A stretch of 64,000 bases of DNA, from the NCBI RefSeq assembly GCF_014164775.1, contig NZ_JACJGB010000009.1, positions 62,001 through 126,000 of the forward strand, in the 5' to 3' direction. The first letter of the stretch is position 1; every line of letters begins with the position of its first letter. The translations under genes and the position numbers were made by a program. The stretch is from Tessaracoccus sp. MC1679. GTDB lineage: Bacteria; Actinomycetota; Actinomycetes; Propionibacteriales; Propionibacteriaceae. This document shows positions 34,637 to 43,480 of this stretch, piece by piece. The notes under the pieces were generated by a model. The model ran no database searches. It saw only the letters and a list, made by a program, of their open reading frames with translations, and was not told the origin of the DNA.

Positions 34637-35611
34637 ATGCAGTACACCCGCCTCGGCCGTTCCGGCCTTCTCGTCTCGCGCATCGTGCTCGGCACCATGA
34701 ACTTCGGCCCGCACACCTCGGAAGAGGACTCGCACGCCATCATGGACCGGGCCCTCGACGCGGGCATCAACTTCTTCGACACCGCCAACGGCTACGGCGG
34801 TCAGGGCCATCGCGGCCGCACCGAGGAGATCGTCGGGCGCTGGTTCGCCAAGTCCGGCCGCCGCGACGAGGTGGTGCTGGCCACCAAGTGCTATGGCTCC
34901 ACCCTCGACGAAGAGGTGCCGAACTTCTCGAAGCTGTCCGCCGTCAACGTGCGCCGCTCGGCGATCGCCTCCCTGCAGCGGCTCCAGACCGAACACATCG
35001 ACCTCTACCAGATGCACCACGTGGACCGCGCCACCACATGGGAGGAGGTGTGGCAGTCGATGGACCGCCTCGTCGCCTCCGGCGACATCGTCTACGTGGG
35101 CTCGTCGAATTTCGCCGGCTGGCACATCGCCGCGGCCAACGAGGCCGCCAAGGCGCGTCACTCGCTCGGCCTGGTCAGCGAGCAGTCGCTCTACCACCTC
35201 GCCGCCCGCACCATCGAGCTTGAGGTCCTCCCGGCGGCCCGCCACTACGGCCTCGGCGTCATTCCGTGGTCGCCGCTGGGCGGCGGCCTGCTGGGTGGCG
35301 TGCTGCGCAAGATCGATGAGGGCCGCCGCGCAGACGCGGGCATGCTCAAGCGGGTCGAGGAGAAGCGGGCGCAGCTGGAGCAGTGGGAGGCGTTCTGCGA
35401 CGAGCTCGGCCACGCGCCCGGCGACGTGGCCCTCGCGTGGTTGCTGCACCAGGACGGTGTCACCGGACCCATCATCGGGCCTCGCACCATGGAGCAGCTC
35501 GAAGGCGCCCTCCGCGCGCTGGAGATCACCCTCGACGACGCCGCCTTGAAGCGCCTCGACGAAATCTTCCCCGGCCCCGGCGGAGCCGCGCCGGAGGCCT
35601 ACGCCTGGTGA
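34637..35611 (+). CDS. aldo/keto reductase
   Basis: A 324-residue NADPH-dependent aldo/keto reductase with a TIM-barrel fold. The catalytic tetrad is visible: Asp and Tyr in FFDTANGYGG (about residues 50-58), Lys in LATKCYG (about 88) and His in YQMHHVD (about 124). The loop IIGPRTMEQL near the end binds the adenosine phosphate. The nearest type is the YghZ/AKR14-like group acting on small aldehydes such as methylglyoxal; substrate unknown. GGAGG lies five bases before the ATG; TAGGGT at 34606 is a likely -10 box. It may be co-transcribed with the sirtuin gene 14 bases downstream. Confidence 0.9.
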   Translation: MQYTRLGRSGLLVSRIVLGTMNFGPHTSEEDSHAIMDRALDAGINFFDTANGYGGQGHRGRTEEIVGRWFAKSGRRDEVVLATKCYGSTLDEEVPNFSKLSAVNVRRSAIASLQRLQTEHIDLYQMHHVDRATTWEEVWQSMDRLVASGDIVYVGSSNFAGWHIAAANEAAKARHSLGLVSEQSLYHLAARTIELEVLPAARHYGLGVIPWSPLGGGLLGGVLRKIDEGRRADAGMLKRVEEKRAQLEQWEAFCDELGHAPGDVALAWLLHQDGVTGPIIGPRTMEQLEGALRALEITLDDAALKRLDEIFPGPGGAAPEAYAW

Positions 35612-35625
35612 CCGGAGGCTGAGCC

Positions 35626-36372
35626 GTGGCGAAGATCTCGAGCCTCGACCAGGCCACCCGGATCCTCATCCTCAGCGGGGCCGGGCTGTCCACCGCCGCG
35701 GGCATCCCGGACTTCCGTGGGCCGGAGGGCCTCTGGACGCGCGACCCCTACGCGGAGCTGGTCTCCACCCTCTCCTGGTACCTCCGCGACGACGACGTGC
35801 GCAAGGCGGCCTGGCGCCGTCGGGCCCACCCCGCGATGTGGGCCGCGCAGCCCACTCGCGCACACCGGGCCATCGTCGAGCTGGAGCGGGCGGGGCGGTT
35901 GCGCGCGATCGTCACGCAGAACACCGACGGTCTGCACCAGTTGGCCGGCAGCAACCCCGAGCTGGTGCACGAGATCCACGGCTCGGCACGCACCTGGCGC
36001 TGCGAGATGTGTGGGCGCACCGGTCCGATGGAGGAGATGCTGGAGCGGGTGGCGGCCGGCGAGGAGGATCCGCGTTGCCCCGCGTGTGGGGGGATCACGC
36101 GGGCCACCGTCGTGCTGTTCGAGGAGGTCCTCGACGCCGACGTGCTGGGCGCCGCGGTGGCGGCGGCGGAGGACTGCGACGCCATCGTCGCCGTCGGCAC
36201 CACTCTCGGCGTCTATCCCGTCGCCGGCCTGTTCCCGTTGGCGTTGGAGCTCGGGGCGTACGGAGTGATCGTCAACGCGGAGGCCACCGCCTACGACGAC
36301 GACGCGGACCAGGTCATCCGCGGTCAGCTCGACGAGGTCCTCCCGGCTCTGCTCGGGGTCGCCGATGAGTGA
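35626..36372 (+). CDS. cobB: NAD-dependent protein deacylase (sirtuin)
   Basis: A 248-residue SIR2-family enzyme that removes acetyl or related acyl groups from lysines using NAD. LILSGAGLSTAAGIPDFRGPEGLW (about residues 13-36) and TQNTDGLH (about 98) bind NAD; the catalytic His is in VHEIHGS (about 118). Two cysteine pairs (CEMCG and CPACGG) hold the structural zinc. The GTG start has GGAGG upstream. Its last eight bases overlap the ATL gene, so the two are co-translated. Confidence 0.93.
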   Translation: MAKISSLDQATRILILSGAGLSTAAGIPDFRGPEGLWTRDPYAELVSTLSWYLRDDDVRKAAWRRRAHPAMWAAQPTRAHRAIVELERAGRLRAIVTQNTDGLHQLAGSNPELVHEIHGSARTWRCEMCGRTGPMEEMLERVAAGEEDPRCPACGGITRATVVLFEEVLDADVLGAAVAAAEDCDAIVAVGTTLGVYPVAGLFPLALELGAYGVIVNAEATAYDDDADQVIRGQLDEVLPALLGVADE

Positions 36373-36718
36373 CGAGGTGGTGGAGCGCGTGCTGCGGGCC
36401 GTGGAGCAGGTGCCGCCGGGGCGGGTCGTGGCCTACGGCGACATCGCGGCTCTTGTCGGCACGTCGCCCCGCCGGGTCGGCAGCATCATGACCAGTTGGG
36501 GCGGTGAGGTGTCGTGGTGGCGGGTGACCAACGCCTCTGGGCGAATGCCCGAGCATCTGCTCCCGCTGGCCCGGAAGCAGTGGCAGCGCGAAGGCATCGA
36601 CGCCGACGGCGACCGCTGCCTGATCAGCCGCTGCCGGGCGGACCTGGAGCGCCTAGGCGACGACTATCGGGCCGCCGTTGCAGATCTGCCTGACCGCCCA
36701 TTTATGGACGCCCCCTAG
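36365..36718 (+). CDS. alkyltransferase-like protein (ATL), MGMT DNA-binding fold
   Basis: A 117-residue protein of the MGMT family. The helix-turn-helix region is GRVVAYGDIAALVGTSPRRVGSIM (about residues 18-42), and the active-site segment reads SWWRVTNASGRM, with Trp where alkyltransferases have the acceptor Cys in Pro-Cys-His-Arg. This is typical of ATL proteins, which bind O6-alkylguanine without repairing it and hand it to nucleotide excision repair. Overlap with cobB by eight bases suggests one operon. Confidence 0.87.
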   Translation: MSDEVVERVLRAVEQVPPGRVVAYGDIAALVGTSPRRVGSIMTSWGGEVSWWRVTNASGRMPEHLLPLARKQWQREGIDADGDRCLISRCRADLERLGDDYRAAVADLPDRPFMDAP

Positions 36719-36797
36719 CGCTCAACACCTTGTTGGGTGGACACTGGCGGCGTCACCGGAGACGCACCCCCAGCGTCGGTGATCGGAAGTGAGTTGC

Positions 36798-38009
36798 ATG
36801 ACGGAAGAGCCGGAGTACGAGCACACCTCGGGCATGACGCAGTCGGCGATGCGATCGTCGAACCTCGCGTTGGTGTTTCTGCGCGTGGTGGAACACAGCG
36901 GGCACGTGTCGCGCGCGGGAATCGCCCAGCAGCTGGGCATGACGAGATCGACGGTGTCGCGGCTGGTGGACGAGCTGATCTCCGGCGATCTGGTGACCGA
37001 GGGCGAGGCGGCCAGCGCCGGCCGGGGCCGCCCCGCGGTCCCGCTGTTCATCAAGCCGGGGACCACGTTCGGGCTGGGCCTGCATGTCCGCCTGGGCAGG
37101 CTCGCGGTGGGCCTCGTGGACCTGACCTCCAAGGTGACTGCCTCCCGGGAGGTGGCCGCGGATGCCAAGCGCCTGGGTGTCGCGGGGACCATGGCCGAGT
37201 TGGAGCGGCTCTCACGTAGCGTCCTGGAGGAGCTTCCTTCCGCCGGCCGCCTCATCGGCGCCTACGTGGCGCTGCCCGCCTTGGTGGATCGCAAGGCCGG
37301 CCTGATCGTGCGCTCCACTCCGCTCGGCTGGGAGGGGGAACGCCCGGCAGATCACTGGTCTCTCGCGCACGACGGCGTGCCTGTGTCGCTGAATATCGCC
37401 AACGACGCGGACAGCGGCGCGGTGACCCTGCTCCGGGACGCGCACGGCGGGTCGTTCATCCTGCTCTGTGGGGATGCCGGGGTTGGAGGCGCCATCGTCG
37501 TCAAGGGCAGGCTGCACCTCGGCGAGCACGGCTGGGCCGGTGAGATCGGCCACGTCTGCGTAGACCCGCGCGGGGCACCCTGTCCGTGCGGTTCGGTCGG
37601 CTGCCTGGAGACGGTCGTTGGCCTGCACGCCCTCCTCTCAGCGGCCAGGCAACCCACCCTGGAGGCACTCATGCACGCCCTCTCCCACGGCGACGAACGG
37701 GCCCAGACGGTGATCCGCCGCGCCGCCGGCGCCCTGGGGATCGCGCTCGGTGCTGCGATCAACCTCTCCGACGTGTCCACCGTGCGACTGTCCGGTCACT
37801 TCGCCCACCTCGAACCCTGGCTGCGCGAGCCTCTGCACCGGCAGTTGGCGGGCCGGGTGGTGTGGGCCCGCAAGACACCCATGGAGGTCACGGCGTTGAC
37901 CGACGCACCCCTGCGGTCGGTGATGGGGGCGGGGCTGGCGGCCATGGGCCCCGTCTTCAAGGATCCCGAAGGATGGCTGGCCGCCCGCGCCGGCCACTAC
38001 CACCTCTGA
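36798..38009 (+). CDS. ROK family transcriptional regulator
   Basis: A 403-residue regulator with an N-terminal winged helix (SRAGIAQQLGMTRSTVSRLVDELI, about residues 39-62) and a C-terminal ROK sugar-kinase-like domain. The ROK zinc motif is GHVCVDPRGAPCPCGSVGCLE (about residue 256), with His and three Cys. Such NagC/XylR-type proteins repress sugar-use genes and respond to a sugar. No transport or catabolic gene is adjacent, so the target is not evident. The ATG at 36798 has GGAAG eight bases upstream; a GTG three codons earlier is possible. Confidence 0.87.
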   Translation: MTEEPEYEHTSGMTQSAMRSSNLALVFLRVVEHSGHVSRAGIAQQLGMTRSTVSRLVDELISGDLVTEGEAASAGRGRPAVPLFIKPGTTFGLGLHVRLGRLAVGLVDLTSKVTASREVAADAKRLGVAGTMAELERLSRSVLEELPSAGRLIGAYVALPALVDRKAGLIVRSTPLGWEGERPADHWSLAHDGVPVSLNIANDADSGAVTLLRDAHGGSFILLCGDAGVGGAIVVKGRLHLGEHGWAGEIGHVCVDPRGAPCPCGSVGCLETVVGLHALLSAARQPTLEALMHALSHGDERAQTVIRRAAGALGIALGAAINLSDVSTVRLSGHFAHLEPWLREPLHRQLAGRVVWARKTPMEVTALTDAPLRSVMGAGLAAMGPVFKDPEGWLAARAGHYHL

Positions 38010-38088
38010 GCCGGTCGGTCCACACAGCCGTCCACACAGTTGTCCACAGGTTCGCGGAGCGAAAAGACCGCAGGTCACCGCGAAGGGG

Positions 38089-38970
38089 TCAGGCCTCGTC
38101 GGACTCCACGGACTTATCCTCCGGGTTATCAACAGCCTCGGTTTCCACATCGCTGACTGCGCGCATCCGGGCCCAGGACCAGAGGACGAGGCCGATCAGC
38201 ACCATGGGCAGCGACAACCACTGACCCATGCTGAGCCCGAGCGAGAGGAAGCCCAGCTGCGCGTCGGGCTCGCGCCAGAACTCCGCGATGAACCGGAACA
38301 GCCCGTAGCCGGCGATGAATGCGCCGGTGATCTGGCCGCGGAAGCGGGGCTTGCGGGCGTAGAGCCAAAGCAGGATGAACAGCAGGACGCCCTCGAGGAG
38401 CATCTGGTAGAGCTGCGACGGGTGGCGCAGGACGTCGCCCCCGGTGGGGAACCGCATGGCCCACGGCAGATCTGCCGAGGCTTCGCGGCCCCACAGCTCG
38501 CCGTTGATGAAGTTGCCGAACCGGCCGGCCGCGAGGCCGATGGGCGCGGCGGGCACGAGGAAGTCCGCCACCTGGAGGAACGGGCGCTTCTCGCGGAAGG
38601 CGAACCAGGCCAGGCCAAGCCCCACGCCGATGGCACCGCCGTGGAAGCTCATCCCGCCATCCCAGATCTGGAGGATCTCCAGCGGGTTGGCGAAGTAGTA
38701 GGCCGGATTGTAGAAGAGCGTGTAGCCGAGGCGTCCGCCCACCATGACGCCGATGATGGCCGCGAGCAGGATGTCTTCGATGCTCGTCCGGGTCCACGGC
38801 CTGGGCGTGGTGATCGACCGGTAGGGCTCGTGCCGCAGTCGCAGGATCATCAACCCATACCCCATCGCGAACGCGAGGAGGTACATGAGTGCGTACCAGT
38901 GGATCTTCAGGCCGAAGATGTTGATGGCAACCGGATTGATGTCCGGGAAGGTCAGCTCGAGGGGTGTCAC
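38089..38970 (-). CDS. lgt: prolipoprotein diacylglyceryl transferase
   Basis: A 293-residue membrane enzyme that attaches diacylglycerol from phosphatidylglycerol to the lipobox cysteine of prelipoproteins. Family stretches are present: GGMSFHGGAIGV with the essential His (about residue 105), the Lgt signature AGRFGNFINGELWG (about 147) and RHPSQLYQMLLEG (about 186). Seven helices are visible and a short acidic C-terminal tail follows. The GTG at 38970 has only a weak ribosome-binding site. Confidence 0.95.
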   Translation of the reverse strand: MTPLELTFPDINPVAINIFGLKIHWYALMYLLAFAMGYGLMILRLRHEPYRSITTPRPWTRTSIEDILLAAIIGVMVGGRLGYTLFYNPAYYFANPLEILQIWDGGMSFHGGAIGVGLGLAWFAFREKRPFLQVADFLVPAAPIGLAAGRFGNFINGELWGREASADLPWAMRFPTGGDVLRHPSQLYQMLLEGVLLFILLWLYARKPRFRGQITGAFIAGYGLFRFIAEFWREPDAQLGFLSLGLSMGQWLSLPMVLIGLVLWSWARMRAVSDVETEAVDNPEDKSVESDEA

Positions 38971-39016
38971 GGCCCCAGCTTTCCATACCGCGGCAAGGTG
39001 GCCGCCGGACCGGCCA

Positions 39017-39457
39017 TCACTCCTCGGTGGGTTCCCAGGCTCGCGGCGTGATGTCGGGGCGGTTCGCCCATGGCTGGCTCATCAGCGGCGACGAGATCAG
39101 GACGTCGGCGGTTGCCACGTTGCACGCCATCGGCACGTTCCACACGGCCCCTATCCTCAGCAGCGCCTTCACATCAGGGTCGTGGGGCTGTGGCTCGAGC
39201 GGATCCCAGAAGAAGATGAGTGTGTCGATGCGGCCTTCGGCGATCATCGCGCCGATCTGCTGATCCCCGCCCACCGGGCCGGACAGCAGCCGGGTGACGG
39301 GGAGTCCGAGCTCGTACTCCAGCATCGTGCCGGTGGTGCCGGTGGCGAAGAGGGTGTGGTGGCTGAGGGTGCCCCGGTTGTAGTTGGCCCAGCTGAGCAG
39401 CTCGGCCTTCTTGTTGTCGTGGGCCACCAGGGCGATGTTGTGCTTGACGTCCGGCAT
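39017..39457 (-). CDS. mgsA: methylglyoxal synthase
   Basis: A 146-residue enzyme converting dihydroxyacetone phosphate to methylglyoxal and phosphate, an overflow route of glycolysis. The hallmark stretches are intact: [31 protein letters not shown] with the catalytic Asp (about residue 65), and [20 protein letters not shown]. The ATG has GAGAGG upstream and TACGCT at 39489 as a probable -10 box. The aldo/keto reductases in the window could be part of methylglyoxal disposal, which is inference only. Confidence 0.95.
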   Translation of the reverse strand: MPDVKHNIALVAHDNKKAELLSWANYNRGTLSHHTLFATGTTGTMLEYELGLPVTRLLSGPVGGDQQIGAMIAEGRIDTLIFFWDPLEPQPHDPDVKALLRIGAVWNVPMACNVATADVLISSPLMSQPWANRPDITPRAWEPTEE

Positions 39458-39566
39458 GTCTGCCGCCTCTCATCCGTGTGAGGCCAGCGTAGGCCCGCAC
39501 GAACCGCTGGGCGCGACTTGGCCGTCTGTTGCCTCCATCTGCCGGATTGAGCCTCCCGCGCCCGAC

Positions 39567-40124
39567 TCACCCCATTCCGAACCACCGCCGCGACACCGCC
39601 GCGATCCGCCCCCTCAGCATGCCCCCGCCGCCGCTGGTCACAACCAGGCCGTAAACCATCCGCACCCCGATGAGCACATCGTCGACGACGAGGTCCGCGC
39701 GCACCTCCCCGGCCTGCCGGGCCGCCTCGACGTGGGGGCCGAACACCGCGACCACACGCTCGTTGCCGCCGAAGTCCGGCATCTCGCGCCGCGCCTCGAC
39801 CGCCATCTCGACGAAGGCCGCGGATTCCACCACGCTGTCCACCATCACTCCCCACAGGGCGCTGAAGGAGCCGGGGCCCACGTCGGCCCCGGCCGTCTCG
39901 AGGCGGACGAAGTTCTCCTCGAACACCGCCAGCGCCAGGTCCAGGCGCTTGGGGAAGTGCCGGTAGAGCACCCCCTGGCCGACGCCGGCCCGCTTGGCGA
40001 TGGCCTGCATCGGCACGTCGTAGCCCCGTTCGGCGAAGAGTTCGCGGGCGGCAGCCAGCACCGCGCGGCGATTCTCGGCGGCCGCTGCGGGTCCCCTATT
40101 GATCCGACGGTGATGGGCGGGCAT
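39567..40124 (-). CDS. TetR/AcrR family regulator
   Basis: A 185-residue repressor. The N-terminal helix-turn-helix is standard: RRAVLAAARELFAERGYDVPMQAIAKRAGVGQGVLYRHFPKR (about residues 19-60 in total). The C-terminal ligand domain is family-specific. It is divergent from the 3-ketosteroid-dehydrogenase-like gene, and a 20-bp palindrome lies between them. The ATG at 40124 has TATGCT seven bases upstream, so it is probably leaderless and its promoter is covered by the palindrome. It probably represses itself and the dehydrogenase until a steroid-like ligand binds. Confidence 0.88.
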   Translation of the reverse strand: MPAHHRRINRGPAAAAENRRAVLAAARELFAERGYDVPMQAIAKRAGVGQGVLYRHFPKRLDLALAVFEENFVRLETAGADVGPGSFSALWGVMVDSVVESAAFVEMAVEARREMPDFGGNERVVAVFGPHVEAARQAGEVRADLVVDDVLIGVRMVYGLVVTSGGGGMLRGRIAAVSRRWFGMG

Positions 40125-40131
40125 GCTGGAC

Positions 40132-40137
40132 AGCATA
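40132..40137 (-). promoter_or_regulatory. leaderless-type -10 element
   Basis: TATGCT, seven bases before the TetR-gene ATG and two bases from the operator palindrome. Confidence 0.55.
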
Positions 40138-40139
40138 GA

Positions 40140-40159
40140 ACCGGACATAGCTGTCCGGT
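40140..40159. promoter_or_regulatory. TetR-type operator palindrome
   Basis: ACCGGACATAGCTGTCCGGT: perfect 8-bp arms around TAGC. It sits between the -10 and -35 regions of the TetR gene and 13 bases before the start codon of the divergent dehydrogenase gene, so one bound dimer could block both. Confidence 0.75.
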
Positions 40160-40172
40160 ATGAGGAGGAAAG

Positions 40173-41852
40173 ATGACGCAGACTTTCGACCACACTTTCG
40201 ATGTGGTGGTTGTGGGCTCGGGTGGGGCCGCGATGGCCACCGCGCTGGGCGCCGTCGACGAGAAACTGGACGTGGTGATGCTGGAGAGCACCGAGAAGTG
40301 GGGCGGCAGCACGGCCATGTCGGGAGGCGGCCTCTGGCTGCCCAACAATCCCCTGATGCAGCGGGAGAGGGTCTCCGACTCCCGCGAGTCCGCACTCGAG
40401 TACATGGAGGCGTGCATCGGGGACGTCGGACGGTGCACATCGCGCGAGCGCAAGGAGGCCTTCGTCGATTCGGTGTCCGACTTGGTCACCACCGCTGAGC
40501 GCTACGGGGTGGAGTTCGTCCGGGCGGGCGAGTACCCGGACTACTACCCCGAGCTCCCCGGTGGGCGGATCGGGCGCGCCGTGGAGGTGAAGCCACTGGA
40601 CTCGAAGGTGCTTGGCGACTGGTATTCGACGCTCCGCCTCACGGCGCCGCTGCCGATCATGACCGACGACGTGTGGCTCATCCAGCGCGACTGGTCCACC
40701 TGGGGCGGATTCAAGCGCGGAGCGAGCCTCGTGTTCCGGATGCTCGGATTCCTGGGCACCGGGAGGCGGGGCGTGGGGATCGGCGCCGCGCTCGCCACCG
40801 CGATGTTCGCGGGCGTGGTGCAGAAGGGCGGAGCGAAGCTGTGGCTGAGCAGCCCCGTCGAGGAGCTGATCTTCGACGGCGACCGCGTGGTCGGCGTGCG
40901 GATCACCCGCGACGGCCGCACCCAGACCGTGGGCGCCCGCCGCGGCGTGATGCTCGCGGGCGGCGGATTCGACCGCAACGCCCTGATGCGGGTGCAGTAC
41001 CACGGCATCGAGGGCGACAGCTCCGGCAACCCGGGCAACCTGGGCTCGGCGATCGGGCTCGGCCAGCGGGCGGGCGCGGCGCTGGAGCTGATGGACGACG
41101 CGTGGTGGGGCGCGTCCGTAATCGGCGCCGACGGCGGGGACCCGTCGTTCATCGTGGGCGAGCGGGCGCTGCCCTACTCGATCATGGTGGACGGCCGCGG
41201 GGAACGGTTCGCCAACGAGGCGGAGTCGTATGTGGACCTCGGGCACCACATGCTGGAGCACGACAAGGACGGCGCCTACTGGATCATCGGCGAGGCCCGC
41301 CACGCGCGCCGCTACATGCGCACCTACGCGATGGACCCGCGCACCAACAAGAAGCTGGCGGCGGAGGGGTCGATGGCGAAGGCGGACACCGTCGAGGCTC
41401 TGGCGCGGAAGCTGCGGATGGAGCCCGCCACGCTGCGCGCCACCGTCGACCGCTTCAACGCGTTCGCCCGGGCCGGCGTGGATGACGACTTCGGCCGCGG
41501 GAGGTCCGCCTACGACCGCTACTACGGCGATCCGTCGGTGATCCCGAACGCCAACCTGGGCCCGCTGGAGAAGGGTCCGTTCACGGCGTATCGCGTGGTG
41601 ATCGGGGACCTGGGCACGAAGGGAGGCGTGGTGACCGACGAGTTCGCGCGGGCGCTGCGTGAGGACGGCTCGGTGATCGAGGGCCTGTACGCGGCGGGCA
41701 ACAACTCGGCCTCCGTGATGGGGCGCACGTACCCCGGCCCCGGCTCGACGATCGGCCCAGCCGCGGTGTTCGGCCTCCGTGGGGCCCGCCACATGGCCGG
41801 CGCCGGATCGGCGGGAGACCTCGTGGGTGCGGCGGGGGCGACGGCTGGCTGA
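40173..41852 (+). CDS. FAD-dependent 3-ketosteroid dehydrogenase-like flavoprotein
   Basis: A 559-residue flavoprotein of the fumarate reductase/3-oxosteroid 1-dehydrogenase (KstD) family. The FAD-binding VVVVGSGGAAMATALGA is at residues 8-24, followed by EKWGGSTAMSGGGLWLP. Near the C-terminus TYPGPGSTIGPAAVFG (about residue 525) is the second FAD contact. KstD enzymes introduce a C1-C2 double bond into 3-ketosteroids; the real substrate could be another cyclic ketone. GAGGAGG lies five bases before the ATG. No other sterol genes are in the window. Confidence 0.87.
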   Translation: MTQTFDHTFDVVVVGSGGAAMATALGAVDEKLDVVMLESTEKWGGSTAMSGGGLWLPNNPLMQRERVSDSRESALEYMEACIGDVGRCTSRERKEAFVDSVSDLVTTAERYGVEFVRAGEYPDYYPELPGGRIGRAVEVKPLDSKVLGDWYSTLRLTAPLPIMTDDVWLIQRDWSTWGGFKRGASLVFRMLGFLGTGRRGVGIGAALATAMFAGVVQKGGAKLWLSSPVEELIFDGDRVVGVRITRDGRTQTVGARRGVMLAGGGFDRNALMRVQYHGIEGDSSGNPGNLGSAIGLGQRAGAALELMDDAWWGASVIGADGGDPSFIVGERALPYSIMVDGRGERFANEAESYVDLGHHMLEHDKDGAYWIIGEARHARRYMRTYAMDPRTNKKLAAEGSMAKADTVEALARKLRMEPATLRATVDRFNAFARAGVDDDFGRGRSAYDRYYGDPSVIPNANLGPLEKGPFTAYRVVIGDLGTKGGVVTDEFARALREDGSVIEGLYAAGNNSASVMGRTYPGPGSTIGPAAVFGLRGARHMAGAGSAGDLVGAAGATAG

Positions 41853-41893
41853 GTGGGGAGCGCGGGCGACCGGTCTGTGCCAAGGTGGGAGGC

Positions 41894-42880
41894 ATGCAGA
41901 CTTCCATTTTGGGTAGGACCGGCCGCACCATCGGCGTCGTGGGACAAGGATGCTGGCAGTTCGGCGGCGATTGGGGCTCGGTCAGCGACGACACCGCCAT
42001 GGCGGTCCTCCACACCGCCGCCGACGAGGGCGTCACCTTCTTCGACACCGCGGACGTCTACGGCGACGGGCACAGCGAGGAGCTCGTCGGCCGCTTCCTC
42101 AGGGAGCGCGCCGACGACTCCCTCACGGTGGCCACCAAGCTGGGCCGCCGCGCCAACCCGCACACCCCGGACCAGTTCACCCGCGACAATCTCCGCGCCT
42201 GGACCGACCGCTCCCGCAGCCTCCTCGGTGTCGAGGCCATCGACCTGATCCAGCTGCACTGCCCGCCCACACCGGTGTACTCCGACGACTCGGTCTACGA
42301 CGTGCTCGACGAGATGGTGGCCGAGGGCCGGATCAGGCACTACGGCGTGTCCGTGGAGACGGTCGACGAGGCCCTCACCGCCATGGCTCGTCCCGGGGTG
42401 GCCAGCATTCAGATCATCCTCAACGTGTTCCGCCGCAAGCCGTTGGAGCGCGTGCTGCCGGCCGCCGTCGAGGCGGGGGTGGGCATCATCGCGCGGGTGC
42501 CGCTGGCCAGCGGGCTCCTGACAGGCCGGTTCACCGCGTCGACGACGTTCGCGGTGGAGGACCACCGCACCTACAACCGTCAGGGCGAGGCCTTCGACCA
42601 GGGCGAGACGTTCAGCGGGGTCCCCTACGACGTCGGCGTCGAGGCGGCGCGGGAGTTCGCCGCCATCGTGCCCGAGGGCGTCAGCCCGGCCCAGCTGGCG
42701 CTGCGCTGGATCATCGATCAGCCTGGGGTCTCCGTCGTCATCCCGGGGGCGAGCCGGCCGGAGCAGGCCCGGGCGAACGCGGCGGCGGGGTCCCTGCCGT
42801 CGCTGACCGCAGAGCAGTTGGCCGCGTGTGAGCGGATCTACGGCGAGTACATCCGCGGGTACGTGCACGACCGCTGGTGA
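41894..42880 (+). CDS. aldo/keto reductase
   Basis: A 328-residue aldo/keto reductase of the subfamily with SVSDDTAMAVLHTAADEGVTFFDTADVYGDGHSE. Catalytic Asp and Tyr lie in FFDTADVYG (about 48-56), Lys in VATKLGRR (about 81) and His in IQLHCPP (about 118). IPGASRPEQARAN binds the cofactor. It is distinct from the reductase at 34637. Substrate unknown. The ATG at 41894 is the usual-looking start, with AAGG eight bases upstream; a GTG at 41885 is in frame. Confidence 0.88.
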   Translation: MQTSILGRTGRTIGVVGQGCWQFGGDWGSVSDDTAMAVLHTAADEGVTFFDTADVYGDGHSEELVGRFLRERADDSLTVATKLGRRANPHTPDQFTRDNLRAWTDRSRSLLGVEAIDLIQLHCPPTPVYSDDSVYDVLDEMVAEGRIRHYGVSVETVDEALTAMARPGVASIQIILNVFRRKPLERVLPAAVEAGVGIIARVPLASGLLTGRFTASTTFAVEDHRTYNRQGEAFDQGETFSGVPYDVGVEAAREFAAIVPEGVSPAQLALRWIIDQPGVSVVIPGASRPEQARANAAAGSLPSLTAEQLAACERIYGEYIRGYVHDRW

Positions 42881-42956
42881 GGCGTCGGCCGGGCCTACGA
42901 TGGAAGAAGGCATCACAATCCGGCCGAACATCTGGCCCCGCTGAGAGGTGGCATCC

Positions 42957-43451
42957 ATGATCCCCGTCCACATCGTCGGGCTCGCACTGGACGTGAAGTC
43001 GCAGCCGGTGGTGATCCTGAAACCCGTCGGCGAAGAGACGGGCGAGGGCAGGATGCTGCCGATCTGGATCGGCGGGCTCGAGGCCGCCGCGATCCTTCAG
43101 GGCGTCAACGGCGACCCGGCGCCCCGGCCGCTCACCCTGGACCTGATGCGGCATGTGCTGGAAGCGTTGGATACCTCTGTGGAGAGGGTCGCGATCACCC
43201 GTATCGAGGGCGGCACCTTCTACGCCGAGATCACCCTGTCCACGCCCGGCGGGCAGATCGTGCTGGACGCGAGGCCCTCGGACGCGCTGGGATTGGCCGT
43301 CCGAACCGGGACGGTGATCTGGGCGGCCGAGTCGGTGCTCGACGACGCCGCCATCCCCGACGACCGGGAGCACGAGGTGGATGAGGAGGCCGAGGTGGAG
43401 GCGTTCACCAAGTTCCTGGAGGACGTGGAGCCTGAGGACTTCCAGGGCTGA
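42957..43451 (+). CDS. DUF151 bifunctional nuclease family protein
   Basis: A 164-residue protein of the DUF151 family (BFN domain), with VVILKPVGEETGEGRMLPIWIGGLEAAAI near the start, TRIEGGTFYAEITL in the middle and DARPSDALGLAVRTG after it. The family has reported nuclease activity in plants; in bacteria the role is unsettled. The last 30 residues are acidic. GAGAGG lies eight bases before the ATG. TACGAT at 42897 is a possible -10 box. Confidence 0.88.
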   Translation: MIPVHIVGLALDVKSQPVVILKPVGEETGEGRMLPIWIGGLEAAAILQGVNGDPAPRPLTLDLMRHVLEALDTSVERVAITRIEGGTFYAEITLSTPGGQIVLDARPSDALGLAVRTGTVIWAAESVLDDAAIPDDREHEVDEEAEVEAFTKFLEDVEPEDFQG

Positions 43452-43468
43452 GCCGAAGCCGACCCCGC

Positions 43469-43474
43469 TAGCGT
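43469..43474 (+). promoter_or_regulatory. leaderless-type -10 element
   Basis: TAGCGT, then GTGCCC, then the ATG at 43481. Confidence 0.6.
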
Positions 43475-43480
43475 GTGCCC

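Noticed and set aside
38010-38088. Repeated GTCCACA words between the ROK gene and lgt as DnaA boxes
   Set aside because: They are GTCCACA words, not TTATCCACA; each differs from the 9-mer at several positions.
39567-41792. 741-codon minus-strand frame through the steroid dehydrogenase gene
   Set aside because: Only its last 185 codons (the TetR protein) are real; the rest is the reverse complement of a well-conserved flavoprotein gene.
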